Origin: Leptotrichia hongkongensis
GTDB taxonomy: Bacteria; Fusobacteriota; Fusobacteriia; Fusobacteriales; Leptotrichiaceae
NCBI RefSeq assembly: GCF_007990635.1
Contig: NZ_AP019846.1
Location: 1,178,001-1,242,000, forward strand
DNA length: 64,000 nucleotides
Direction of reading: 5' to 3'
The first letter of the stretch is position 1. Each line of letters starts with the position of its first letter. The notes under the pieces are model-generated. The model was not told where the DNA came from. It was given only the letters and a program-made list of their open reading frames with translations, and ran no database searches. Below are positions 47,314 through 55,761 of this stretch, in pieces. A program made the position numbers and the translations under genes.

Positions 47314-47847
47314 TTATAATTTTTCCAAAATTTTTATTAATTTCCATTTTTCCTTATCTGTCGCTTTAAACAAATAGGAAATATCGTAAATCGGCACAAC
47401 CTTAATTTCTCCATAAAAATCAAACACTTTCCCCACCAAATCTTTTATATCCTCTTTTTTTACATTTTCTAAAAGTGATTTGGTCGCTCTTTCTCCAACT
47501 GTTACAATGTACCTTGGGTTAATTAAGGCAATTTGTGCTACAAGAAACTCATTACACTTTGAAATACTGTCTTTCTCGATTAAATTACCATGTGAACTGC
47601 ATTTTGTGAGAGTTGTAAAATAACATTTCTTCAAATCCAGCTTTGAATACTCCAAAAATTTTTTAAAATATTTTCCATTTCTGTCAATCAAAAGTTTCTG
47701 CTTTACATCCTCTTCCTCACTTATGCTATCCAACACAAATAAAATTTCTGCCTTTTTATTCCCTTCGCCAACAATTGGATTAATTCTAGTTTTTTCTAAT
47801 ATACATTTAGTACAAATGTCGATTTCCAGCTTTAAGTCATTCCACAT
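47314..47847 (-). CDS. family-4 uracil-DNA-glycosylase-like protein lacking catalytic motifs
   Basis: A 177-aa protein of the UDG superfamily. Cys12 and Cys15 (CTKC), Cys83 and Cys98 are spaced like the 4Fe-4S ligands of family-4 UDGs, and PIVGEGNKKAEILFVLD and PRYIVTVGERATKSLL match the fold. Where active enzymes have GEAPGxxE it has LDSISEEED, and the HPS-type motif is VPIYDISYL. It probably does not excise uracil in the standard way; binding of DNA or another role is possible. The gene lies between ychF and the MBL hydrolase gene. Confidence 0.75.
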   Translation of the reverse strand: MWNDLKLEIDICTKCILEKTRINPIVGEGNKKAEILFVLDSISEEEDVKQKLLIDRNGKYFKKFLEYSKLDLKKCYFTTLTKCSSHGNLIEKDSISKCNEFLVAQIALINPRYIVTVGERATKSLLENVKKEDIKDLVGKVFDFYGEIKVVPIYDISYLFKATDKEKWKLIKILEKL

Positions 47848-47877
47848 AACTTTTTCCTTATTCTTTATTCTAATATT

Positions 47878-48651
47878 CTATATTTTATAAATTTCTGTTC
47901 CCTCTTCGTTAATAATTTCAATTTCCAAATGGCTTTTATTTTCCCGCTCCAAAATTTGATACAGCGAATTATATGCCAGCTCTGGCGTGTTATTGTCCTT
48001 GCTTATATGCATTAAATAAACCTTTTTCAGTTTCTCGCTAAGCACCTGCCCAATCAGCTTTGATGCTTCTGCATTTGACAAATGTCCATTTCTTCCCTTC
48101 ACACGATTTTTCAGTTCCCAATGATAAGGCCCTGTCATTAGCATATTATAGTCATAATTACTTTCCAGCACAATTACATCGCTATTTTTCAAATTTTCCT
48201 TAATAATATTGTTTACACAGCCAACATCACTTGCGTAGGACAATTTTTTCCCTTTGTATTCAAATGTATATCCCAAGCACTTTTCAGCATCGTGCATTAC
48301 TTCAAAGTTATTTATCACGCAATTGTCAATAACAATTTTTTCATCTCTTATAAAATTTAAATTTTTTTTCTCAATTTTTCCAATTCTGTCCTTAATTACA
48401 TTATAAGTCACTTCATGAAGATAAATTGGAATATCGTATTTTCTTGATATAACTCCAAGCCCTTGAATATGGTCAGAATGCTCATGTGTCACAAATATCC
48501 CCATTACATCCTCAATCCTTTTTTCAATATTATTCAATTTTTCTACAATTTTTTTTCCACTAAATCCTGCATCTATAAGAAATTTCTTGTTTCCCATTTC
48601 AATATAGCTTGAGTTTCCACTACTTCCACTTCCTAAACTTGAAAATTTCAT
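47878..48651 (-). CDS. walJ: MBL-fold metallo-hydrolase (YycJ/WalJ-like)
   Basis: A 257-aa metallo-beta-lactamase-fold protein. The metal motif FVTHEHSDHIQGLG lies near residue 52, after SSLGSGSSGNSSYIEMGNKK, a hallmark of the YycJ/WalJ group (single-stranded-DNA exonuclease-like, linked to cell-division coordination in Firmicutes). No walK/walR genes are adjacent here. It precedes the UDG-like gene by 30 bp. Confidence 0.85.
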   Translation of the reverse strand: MKFSSLGSGSSGNSSYIEMGNKKFLIDAGFSGKKIVEKLNNIEKRIEDVMGIFVTHEHSDHIQGLGVISRKYDIPIYLHEVTYNVIKDRIGKIEKKNLNFIRDEKIVIDNCVINNFEVMHDAEKCLGYTFEYKGKKLSYASDVGCVNNIIKENLKNSDVIVLESNYDYNMLMTGPYHWELKNRVKGRNGHLSNAEASKLIGQVLSEKLKKVYLMHISKDNNTPELAYNSLYQILERENKSHLEIEIINEEGTEIYKI

Positions 48652-48712
48652 TTTTTCCTAATCTTCTTTCTAACTAAGTTTCTTTCAACTCCCCCATTTT
48701 CATTTTGTAATA

Positions 48713-49153
48713 TTAAATATTTGGTGAAATTGTTCCTTTTAATTGATCGTAAACCCATCCACCTTTTTTATCCTTTTTCGTTACAATTCTATTGCTTCTT
48801 TCTCTTGAATCCTTTATGCTTTCAGGAATTTCATAAATTTTATCCCTTCCATAAAAAGCTTCAAAATTATATTTTCCATCTGAACTTTTTACATTTTGTA
48901 AACTATCCTCAAGACCTGCTAATTTAGGATTTGATCCTGTAACTTCATTAAACTTTTTAATTGCATTTTGCAATTTTACTGTCTCTACTTGAATATCAGC
49001 AGTTATAAGTTTATCTACTTTTCTTGAAAACAAAATCACAACATTAAATATCGCAATAAATACTACCAAAAGAAAAGTTATACCACGAAGAATAATTTTT
49101 CTATTTGCTCTTGTTCTATTATTCTCATAATAATTATTATTATAAAAAGCCAT
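48713..49153 (-). CDS. membrane-anchored protein with pseudopilin-like C-terminus (unknown)
   Basis: A 146-aa protein. A short Asn/Tyr-rich N-terminus is followed by one membrane segment (about 24-45, ILRGITFLLVVFIAIFNVV) and an extracytoplasmic domain. The last part (KKGGWVYDQLKGTISPNI) resembles pseudopilin C-termini, and the helix after the membrane (VETVKLQNAIKKFNEVTGSN) also fits, but the usual prepilin cleavage motif is absent. No secretion-system gene is adjacent. It lies in the minus-strand run between yqeH and the WalJ-like gene. Confidence 0.5.
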   Translation of the reverse strand: MAFYNNNYYENNRTRANRKIILRGITFLLVVFIAIFNVVILFSRKVDKLITADIQVETVKLQNAIKKFNEVTGSNPKLAGLEDSLQNVKSSDGKYNFEAFYGRDKIYEIPESIKDSRERSNRIVTKKDKKGGWVYDQLKGTISPNI

Positions 49154-49306
49154 TTCTCTGCATGAAATTTACGAATTTTTTAATTTATATTTTTTAAATG
49201 TAAAAATCATGCTCTCCTTCCTTCAAATTCTTTATTATATTTCAAATTTCTATTCTTTTTAAAAAATCAACTCTTCAATAAATCTGAGTTTTATAATTTC
49301 TTAAAT

Positions 49307-50428
49307 TTATTTTCTATTTTTAAAAATTGACGGTCTAACAATCACTTTCACATTTTTTGGAACTTCAAGCTGTACCTTTAGCGGACCCCTTTTAACGTTT
49401 ATCCAGCCTAATCCTGCTATTACCAGTTCCTCATTTTGCTCAATTTCCACTTCATGAGTTACAAATTCATTTTGAAAATATTTTTCTTTCTCACTTCCCT
49501 GTAAAATTTCAAAGTAATTTCCATTTAGTAAGTCTTGCACTCTTTCCTCACGAGCCACGTGAAACTTCACGCTTTTTGAAGCATAAGCAGAAAATATAGG
49601 CTTGCTTCCACCTTCCAGAAGTTCATTTTGAAGTATTTTAAATCTGCAGAAAACATCAAACATAAATACTTGATTTTCTTCAAGTTTAAAAGTTTTTCGT
49701 GAAATTTCTCCAGCTGGCACTAGCTTCAATCCATTTTCTACACTGATTAAATCAGAAATTCTCCCATCTGGAATAAGTCCAGGTGTGTCAATTATCGTAA
49801 TTTCACTATTTGGAATTTTATTGTTAATTGATTTTAAAGTAGTTCCAGAATATTTAGAAGTCGTTATTTTATTGTTCCCAAGAAGTAAATTTATAACTGA
49901 TGATTTCCCAACATTTGAAACTCCAAGTACAGTCGCCTTTACTTTTTTATTATGAAAAATATTTTTAATTTTTCTGATTATTCCATTTACTCCGTATTTA
50001 TTTTTTGCACTGATAAAAGCAATATCATCGGGTACAATATCTTCTTCGGCAAGCCTATCCTTTACCCAGTTGGAAATTTCAGTTGGATGTATAAAGTCAG
50101 GTAGTAAATCTATTTTGTTAATTAAAATTATAGATCTGTAATCTCTTAGATAATCCAAGATTTCCTCAGTAAATGAACCTTCAAAGTCAATAATATCAAA
50201 AATTGGAAGTATTATATCAGATTTTTTTACACATTCATTTACTTCCTTCAGATAATCTTCCCTACTAAAATTATTTACAAGGTTTTCCCCATAATTTTTA
50301 ATTTTAAAACATCTCTGACAAAGTAAGTTATCCTCTGTTATAAACTTCTCTTCAGGAACATATCCTTCCTTATTTTTATCTTCAAACTGCAGTTCAATTC
50401 CACAACCGCTACATTTTTTTATAATCAA
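49307..50428 (-). CDS. yqeH: ribosome biogenesis GTPase YqeH
   Basis: YqeH is a circularly permuted GTPase for 30S subunit assembly. The N-terminal zinc finger has CSGCGIELQ and CQRCFKIKNYG. The permuted order is visible: G4 (INKIDLLPD) comes before G1 (GVSNVGKSSVINLLLG) and G3 (IDTPGLIPDG). The 373-aa length is normal, and the C-terminal domain ends KNVKVIVRPSIF. Position between xer and the pseudopilin-like gene is ordinary. Confidence 0.95.
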   Translation of the reverse strand: MIIKKCSGCGIELQFEDKNKEGYVPEEKFITEDNLLCQRCFKIKNYGENLVNNFSREDYLKEVNECVKKSDIILPIFDIIDFEGSFTEEILDYLRDYRSIILINKIDLLPDFIHPTEISNWVKDRLAEEDIVPDDIAFISAKNKYGVNGIIRKIKNIFHNKKVKATVLGVSNVGKSSVINLLLGNNKITTSKYSGTTLKSINNKIPNSEITIIDTPGLIPDGRISDLISVENGLKLVPAGEISRKTFKLEENQVFMFDVFCRFKILQNELLEGGSKPIFSAYASKSVKFHVAREERVQDLLNGNYFEILQGSEKEKYFQNEFVTHEVEIEQNEELVIAGLGWINVKRGPLKVQLEVPKNVKVIVRPSIFKNRK

Positions 50429-50479
50429 AATTTCCTCCTATTTTCTCATTCCTTTTACATTAAAATTGAATCCTATTCA

Positions 50480-51592
50480 TTATTCCCTAGCCAACGGATG
50501 AGTATTCATATAAATATCTCTCAAGAAAGCCTTGCTCACATGTGTATAAACTTGCGTTGTCGCAATACTGCTATGCCCAAGCAATTCCTGTAAATATCGG
50601 ATATCCACTCCGTTATTCAAAAGTTCTGTTGCAAACGAATGCCTAAATACATGCGGTGTTATTTCCTTTTGTATCCCTGCTTCATGTGCGTATGCCGAAA
50701 TAAGCCTTCTTAATGAACGTGTTGTCAATTTTTTTCCTTTACTGTTTACAATCAATACTTCTCTAGTGTAATTTTCATATTGCCTTTTCTTTTCTTCAAT
50801 ATACTTTATCAGCCATTTCTTAGCATTTTCACTAAAAAAAGTTATCCGTTCCTTATCACCTTTTCCAATAACCCTAATTTCCCGCTCTTCAATATCAATC
50901 ATAAATTCACTCAAATTAATAAGTTCCATCGAACGAAGGCCGCTAGAATAAAGAAGTTCAATAATCAATCTATCTCGAATCCCAGTAATTTTTTCGGTAT
51001 TTATAACGTTTCTCAATCTATTCAAGTCATCTCTATTCAAGACATTTGGCAATTCTTTCTCGAATTTTGGAACATTAATATAAGCCGCCTTATTCGTTTC
51101 AATCACTTTTATTTCCTGAAGATATTTAAAAAATGTCCTAAGTGCTGAAATCTTTCTATTTATAGTCCTTTTAGATACTGGCTTGACACTCATTTTTGTA
51201 TTTAATTCTTCCATATCTTCAATATTTTTTATCTTATCAATCTCTGATTCTGTATTATCAATTTCTCTATTTGCAGCATTTTTCTGAGAATCCTTTTTTT
51301 TCTTATCTTCCTCTTTAGCCAGCTTCTGAGGAGAATTTAAATACGCAATAAAGGATCTGAATGTCATCATTTCAATTTCTTCAAAATTATGAATTTCTTC
51401 ATAATCATCTAGATACTCCATAAACTGCAGTAAATCTCGACGATAACTTCTAATCGTATTAAAACTTTTCCCAAGAATAACCTCTTCATAATACAAAAAT
51501 TTGTCAACATACATCACAAGATTTTCATTTTTTATATTGTCCTTGTTTCCAATATCCTTTTCTTTCTCAATACCTTTGTCACTATTATTCAT
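50480..51592 (-). CDS. xerC: XerC/D-like tyrosine recombinase with an insertion in the N-terminal domain
   Basis: A 370-aa tyrosine recombinase. The catalytic residues are in YSSGLRSMELINL (Arg), GKGDKER (Lys), HVFRHSFATELL (His-x-x-Arg), LLGHSSIATTQVYTHV (His and Tyr). The N-terminal core-binding domain is split by an insertion of about 60 residues, rich in Lys, Glu and Asp, between SPQKLAKEEDKKKK and KPVSKRTINRKISALR. I start at the ATG at 51592, because GGAG lies 8 nt upstream; the frame is open to 51625. It is likely chromosomal XerC/XerD (or a single XerH/XerA type) that resolves dimers at dif; the assignment among these is open. It sits next to topA. Confidence 0.85.
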   Translation of the reverse strand: MNNSDKGIEKEKDIGNKDNIKNENLVMYVDKFLYYEEVILGKSFNTIRSYRRDLLQFMEYLDDYEEIHNFEEIEMMTFRSFIAYLNSPQKLAKEEDKKKKDSQKNAANREIDNTESEIDKIKNIEDMEELNTKMSVKPVSKRTINRKISALRTFFKYLQEIKVIETNKAAYINVPKFEKELPNVLNRDDLNRLRNVINTEKITGIRDRLIIELLYSSGLRSMELINLSEFMIDIEEREIRVIGKGDKERITFFSENAKKWLIKYIEEKKRQYENYTREVLIVNSKGKKLTTRSLRRLISAYAHEAGIQKEITPHVFRHSFATELLNNGVDIRYLQELLGHSSIATTQVYTHVSKAFLRDIYMNTHPLARE

Positions 51593-51782
51593 TAAAACTT
51601 CTCCATTTATCATAACACACATCATTCACATCAATACAGGTTAATTCTATTTTTTATTTAAAAATTATCTAAAATCGTATTTAAAATCTATAACACTCTA
51701 TATTATTTAATTTGTTAGTTCGATAATAAAAAACAAAATAATTTTAAACTTACATTTTAATAAATTAATTATCTTTTTCTAG

Positions 51783-54167
51783 CTATTTAGACTTTTTTGC
51801 TGTAGATTTTCTAGTTGCTGCTGTCTTTCTAGCCTTTGTAGATGCAGATTTTGCTTTAGCTGTCGTTTTTTTAGTTGCCTTTTTTGTAGTTTTCTTGGCT
51901 TTTTCTGCTTTTTCAGTTACTCTTGTAACTTTCCCAGTTTTTATATTTTTTATAGTCTTACATTCTGGGTAGCCTGTACAAGCCAAAAATTTTCCAAATC
52001 TTCCAGTTTTTATTTCATACGGTTTTCCGCAAAATTCACATGTTCCTGCTTCTTCTATTATTTTTCTGTCGATTTCCTGCAACCGTTTCATTTCATCGTT
52101 TATTTGCAATATTCCATCCAGCTCTATTACAGCGCCTTTTTTATATTTTTGCTTTAATTCAGCTGGCAACGACATTCTTTTTTCATCTTTTTCATAATTT
52201 TCACTTTCAAGATATTCTCCGAAACGTCCAACTTTAAGCACATATCTGTTTCCATCTTCATCAAGATAATCAGTCAAAATTCCCTTTTTATTATTTTGAA
52301 GTTTCTCTACTTCTTCTTTTACCAAAACTTCTCCTTTTTTAAGAGCTTCTGGCGATACAGCAATCCCTTTTAGCGAGATTTTTTCCTTCTCATTTGCTTC
52401 GCTAATCAAATATTTTCCATAAAGCCCCATTTTTAAAATCATTGGATTTCCCTCTGAATCCAGCACATCCGATACAATTCTACGATTTTTTATTTTATCA
52501 ATTTCCTTCTCAAACTTATCAATGTCCTTTTCAAGCGAATCATAAAAAGTTCTCAAAAGCTGTATCCATTCAACTGTCCCTTCTTCAACTTTATCCAGTT
52601 CCTTTTCCATATTCGCCGTAAATTTCACATTCATAATGTCCTTAAAGTTCTTGACAAGTTCATCCTTTACTTCGTATCCCAAATATGTTGGATGAAAACG
52701 CTTTTCAATAAGTTCAACATATTCCCTTGATTTAAGCGTTTCGACAATTGAAGCATAAGTTGATGGACGTCCAATTCCTTCTGATTCCAGTTTTTTTACA
52801 AGCGTCGCTTCGGAAAATCTTGTTGGAGGCTTTGTTATTCCTTCTTCCACATTTAATTTGTCTATTGGATGAACATTGCCCTCTTTTAATTCTGGAAAAT
52901 CTCCAGTCTTAATTTCATCCTCATCTTTAAAAATCTTGTAGTATCCATCAAAAATTACTTTGTTAATAGTCCCACGAAAATTATAATCCCCATTCACAGC
53001 GTTAATTTGCATCTGCTCATACTGCATAGCTGCAAACTGTGAAACTAAAAATCTATCCCAAATCAATTTATACAATCTGTACTGATCATTAGTCAAATAA
53101 GCTTTTATATTATCTGGGACTAAGTTGATATCAGATGGACGGATTCCCTCGTGGGCATCCTGAACATTTGATTTTGAATTTTTTACAATATATTTTCCAA
53201 CGTATTTTTCGCCATAATTTTTTGTAATGTAATCTTTTGCCATATTTAGGGCATCAACAGAAATTCTTGTGGAATCTGTTCTCATATACGTTATTAGCCC
53301 TTTATTTTCGCCATTAATTGCAAGTCCTTCATAAAGCTGCTGTGCAATTCTCATTGTTTTGCTTGCACCATAACCAAGATATGATGAAGCGAGCTGCTGC
53401 AGCGTACTTGTCTTAAATACAAGTGGCGGTCTTTGAGATTTTTTCTTAACTTCTATTTTTTCAAGCGTCAATGCTTCATTTTTCAAATCTTTTTTCAGTT
53501 TTTTTACAACTTTTTCATCAAAGATTTTATCCACTTTTTCATCTGCAATTTTTACTAAATTAAGATTAATATCTTTTTCAATTAATGCACTTACTTCCCA
53601 ATATTTTTGGGGTACAAACGCATTTATCTCATCTTCCAGGTCACAAATCAGCTTTAATGCAACCGACTGTACACGGCCAGCACTGGCGTTACGATTAATT
53701 ATTTTCCATAAAAGCGGACTTATCTTATATCCCACAATTCTATCCAATAGTCTTCTTGCCTGCTGTGCATTTACAAGGTTATCATTAATATCTCTTGGGT
53801 TTTTAATCGCATTATTTACAGCCGTCTTTGTTATCTCGTTAAATTCTATCCTTCTTACCTTGTCAGGCTGCTTAATATAATTAGAAATGTGCCAGGCAAT
53901 CGCTTCCCCTTCCCTATCCTGATCTGATGCCAGGTAAACAGCGTTTGCACTTTTCGCTTTTTCCTTTAATTTTTTTAAAACCTCACCTTTTCCTTTTATA
54001 ACCTTATATTGAGGTTCAAAATTATTTTCTACATCTATTCCAATTTTCGTTTTTGGTAAATCGATCACGTGTCCGTAAGATGCAACAACTTCATAATTTC
54101 TACCAAGTATCTTTTCGATAGTTTTTGCCTTCGACGGTGACTCAACAATAACTAACTTTCTAGCCAA
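51783..54167 (-). CDS. topA: DNA topoisomerase I
   Basis: A 794-aa type IA topoisomerase. The Toprim domain starts KLVIVESPSKAKTIEKILG, with SDQDREGEAIAWHI (acidic triad). The catalytic Tyr lies in KGLITYMRTDSTRIS. A classic zinc finger (CEFCGKPYE ... FGKFLACTGYPECK) lies near residue 710, preceded by two Toprim-C-type repeats (GLYGKYLISEAN, VGRFGEYLESEN). The last 45 residues are a Lys/Thr/Ala tail like histone H1. It relaxes negative supercoils and is essential. Upstream lies a non-coding region with repeats, then dprA. Confidence 0.97.
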   Translation of the reverse strand: MARKLVIVESPSKAKTIEKILGRNYEVVASYGHVIDLPKTKIGIDVENNFEPQYKVIKGKGEVLKKLKEKAKSANAVYLASDQDREGEAIAWHISNYIKQPDKVRRIEFNEITKTAVNNAIKNPRDINDNLVNAQQARRLLDRIVGYKISPLLWKIINRNASAGRVQSVALKLICDLEDEINAFVPQKYWEVSALIEKDINLNLVKIADEKVDKIFDEKVVKKLKKDLKNEALTLEKIEVKKKSQRPPLVFKTSTLQQLASSYLGYGASKTMRIAQQLYEGLAINGENKGLITYMRTDSTRISVDALNMAKDYITKNYGEKYVGKYIVKNSKSNVQDAHEGIRPSDINLVPDNIKAYLTNDQYRLYKLIWDRFLVSQFAAMQYEQMQINAVNGDYNFRGTINKVIFDGYYKIFKDEDEIKTGDFPELKEGNVHPIDKLNVEEGITKPPTRFSEATLVKKLESEGIGRPSTYASIVETLKSREYVELIEKRFHPTYLGYEVKDELVKNFKDIMNVKFTANMEKELDKVEEGTVEWIQLLRTFYDSLEKDIDKFEKEIDKIKNRRIVSDVLDSEGNPMILKMGLYGKYLISEANEKEKISLKGIAVSPEALKKGEVLVKEEVEKLQNNKKGILTDYLDEDGNRYVLKVGRFGEYLESENYEKDEKRMSLPAELKQKYKKGAVIELDGILQINDEMKRLQEIDRKIIEEAGTCEFCGKPYEIKTGRFGKFLACTGYPECKTIKNIKTGKVTRVTEKAEKAKKTTKKATKKTTAKAKSASTKARKTAATRKSTAKKSK

Positions 54168-54273
54168 CTTTATTTTCTCCTTATTTCTTTATCTATTTAT
54201 ATATTGTATTTATTTATTTTTGAATTATTTTGATTAATGATTATTATTTCTATTTTTCTTCTTTTTACAAAGC

Positions 54274-54299
54274 AAGGGAAATCAATCGCCATTTCCCTT
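54274..54299 (+). repeat. H1 hairpin repeat, copy 3
   Basis: The stem AAGGGAAAT / ATTTCCCTT (9 bp) surrounds the same loop CAATCGCC as in copy 1, while the stem bases differ at paired positions. It is followed by a downstream TCTAAGCATTTTTATTTTTT, matching the 45.3-kb copy. Confidence 0.75.
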
Positions 54300-54440
54300 T
54301 ATTTCACAATAATAGTTATTTTAACATATTTAAATAACAGCATATTAAAGAGAATGGCGAAAGTGCTACGCACTATCCCTGGCTCGTCTAAGCATTTTTA
54401 TTTTTTAAACAGAATCTGACATGAATTAATATCCGTCGGA

Positions 54441-54507
54441 GCATTTTTCTGTGCTGGCAAAACTGTCTGAGCATAGCGAGTTTTTTGCCAGTGCAGGAAA
54501 ATGTCGT
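54441..54507 (+). repeat. H2 hairpin repeat, copy 3
   Basis: CTGTGCTGGCAAAA pairs with TTTTTTGCCAGTGCAG (imperfectly, one or two mismatches), with outer extension GCATTTTT/GGAAAATGTC. The core reads CTGTCTGAGC (54463-54472) and GCGAGTT (54476-54482), matching copies 1 and 2. Confidence 0.65.
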
Positions 54508-54523
54508 AGACTAGCCATAGGTT

Positions 54524-54552
54524 GTAGGATTTGCGGCAATGAGCAATCCTAC
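54524..54552. repeat. perfect hairpin in the topA-dprA spacer
   Basis: GTAGGATT-t-GC (54524-54534) pairs with GCAATCCTAC, one base bulged, around an 8-nt loop. No U run follows, so it is not an obvious terminator. It may be part of the H2 composite element. Confidence 0.6.
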
Positions 54553-54608
54553 GAAAATAAAAAATAAAAAAAATTGAATGATTATGAATTAACTATTGAA
54601 AACTCCAT

Positions 54609-54657
54609 TATAAAAATTTATTCTCATTTTTAAACGGGGTTTAGTATTGAATTACAC
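54609..54657 (+). repeat. short intergenic repeat, copy 2 (first at 6901-6952)
   Basis: It has AAAATTTATT, then TTTTTAAACGGGGTTTAGTATTGAAT, matching 6901-6952 with few changes. It lies at the end of dprA. Confidence 0.5.
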
Positions 54658-55743
54658 TATCCTTATGTACTTTGCCCCATTTGTTTCTGTAATTAATCCT
54701 CTAATTTTTAGGCTCATAATTATTGAAAACAATTTATTTTTTTCGATTTTTTCTTTTACGCTTTGTAGTATTTGCTCAAAACTTACTTCTTCCATTATTG
54801 TTTCGAATACAATTTGCTCTTCTTCTGTTAATTTTTGTAATTTGCTTTTTTCTTTACGAATATCCCATAGGAATTCTTCAGCAATGTCATCTGCACTTGT
54901 TACTAATTTTGCCTTGTTGCTTTTTATTAGATTATTACAACCTTCAAATGAAGGATAGTTAATGAATCCTGGTACAGCAAAAATTTCACGATTCATACTA
55001 AATCCTAATTCTGCTGTAATTAATGCACCGCCTTTTTTGAAACTTTCGGCTACTAGGACTCCATCTGACATTCCTGCTATAATTCGGTTTCTTCTAGGAA
55101 AAGTCCACCTTGTAGGCTGTGTTCCTAGCGGATATTCACTTATAATTGTACCTGTTTCTGATATTCTTTCCCATAGATTACGATTTTCATAAGGATAGAC
55201 AACATCCAGTCCTGTTCCTACTACTGCGACAACTTCAATTTCCTTATCAAGTGCAGTTTTTAAGGCGATTGTGTCAATTCCGTCTGCCAGTCCGCTAATT
55301 AGAGTTACATCATAGTTTACTAGCTCATTTACTATTTTCTCGCAGGCAGTTTTTCCAAATTTTGTTGCTCTTCTCGTACCTACAACTGCGATATTTCGTC
55401 TATTGTCCACTGAAATTTTATCTTTATCCATTTTTATTTTGTCGTAATCTTTTAATTTTTTTCCTTTCAAATATAAAAAAACTGGAAAATCTTTTATTTC
55501 TTTTAGTTTTTTTGGATATTCCTTATCATTTGCACTTATTATTCTTACTCTGTTTCGTTCGTAGAGTTCCATCCTTGCCTTCAAATCAATTTTCATTGCT
55601 TCTTCCAATTGATTTTTCAGTTCATCATTAAACAATTTAAAATTTTCTTCATAAAATAACTCTTCAAAATCTTGAAAAATTAACATAAGTTTTTTTATAT
55701 GGGCGTTTTTCATCCCATATTCCTTTAATCTAAGCCATTCCAC
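54652..55743 (-). CDS. dprA: DNA-processing protein DprA
   Basis: DprA protects incoming single-stranded DNA in natural transformation and loads RecA. The 363-aa protein has the Rossmann-like core: GTRRATKFGKTACEKIV, LISGLADGIDTIALKTAL, GTGLDVVYPYENRNL, and PRRNRIIAGMSDGVLVAES. The C-terminal winged-helix-like region is shortened and ends KIRGLITETNGAKYIRIV (with an RGL core). It precedes the TPR gene by 18 bp on the 3' side of that gene. Presence suggests, but does not show, competence. Confidence 0.95.
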   Translation of the reverse strand: MEWLRLKEYGMKNAHIKKLMLIFQDFEELFYEENFKLFNDELKNQLEEAMKIDLKARMELYERNRVRIISANDKEYPKKLKEIKDFPVFLYLKGKKLKDYDKIKMDKDKISVDNRRNIAVVGTRRATKFGKTACEKIVNELVNYDVTLISGLADGIDTIALKTALDKEIEVVAVVGTGLDVVYPYENRNLWERISETGTIISEYPLGTQPTRWTFPRRNRIIAGMSDGVLVAESFKKGGALITAELGFSMNREIFAVPGFINYPSFEGCNNLIKSNKAKLVTSADDIAEEFLWDIRKEKSKLQKLTEEEQIVFETIMEEVSFEQILQSVKEKIEKNKLFSIIMSLKIRGLITETNGAKYIRIV

Positions 55744-55761
55744 AATAATCCCCCCTAATTT

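Larger units (their letters stand above)
54168..54651. other. 484-bp non-coding repeat region between topA and dprA
   Basis: The region holds an H1 hairpin (54274-54299), a stretch with TTCACAATAATAGTTATTTT also found at 63.2 kb, an H2 hairpin (54441-54507), a perfect hairpin at 54524-54552, and the short repeat at 54609-54657. The topA promoter must be here but no consensus is clear. Confidence 0.6.

Noticed and set aside
50480-51592. Xer-like recombinase as integrase of a mobile island
   Set aside because: It sits among housekeeping genes (yqeH, topA) and no attachment repeats or cargo were seen; a chromosomal Xer is more likely.
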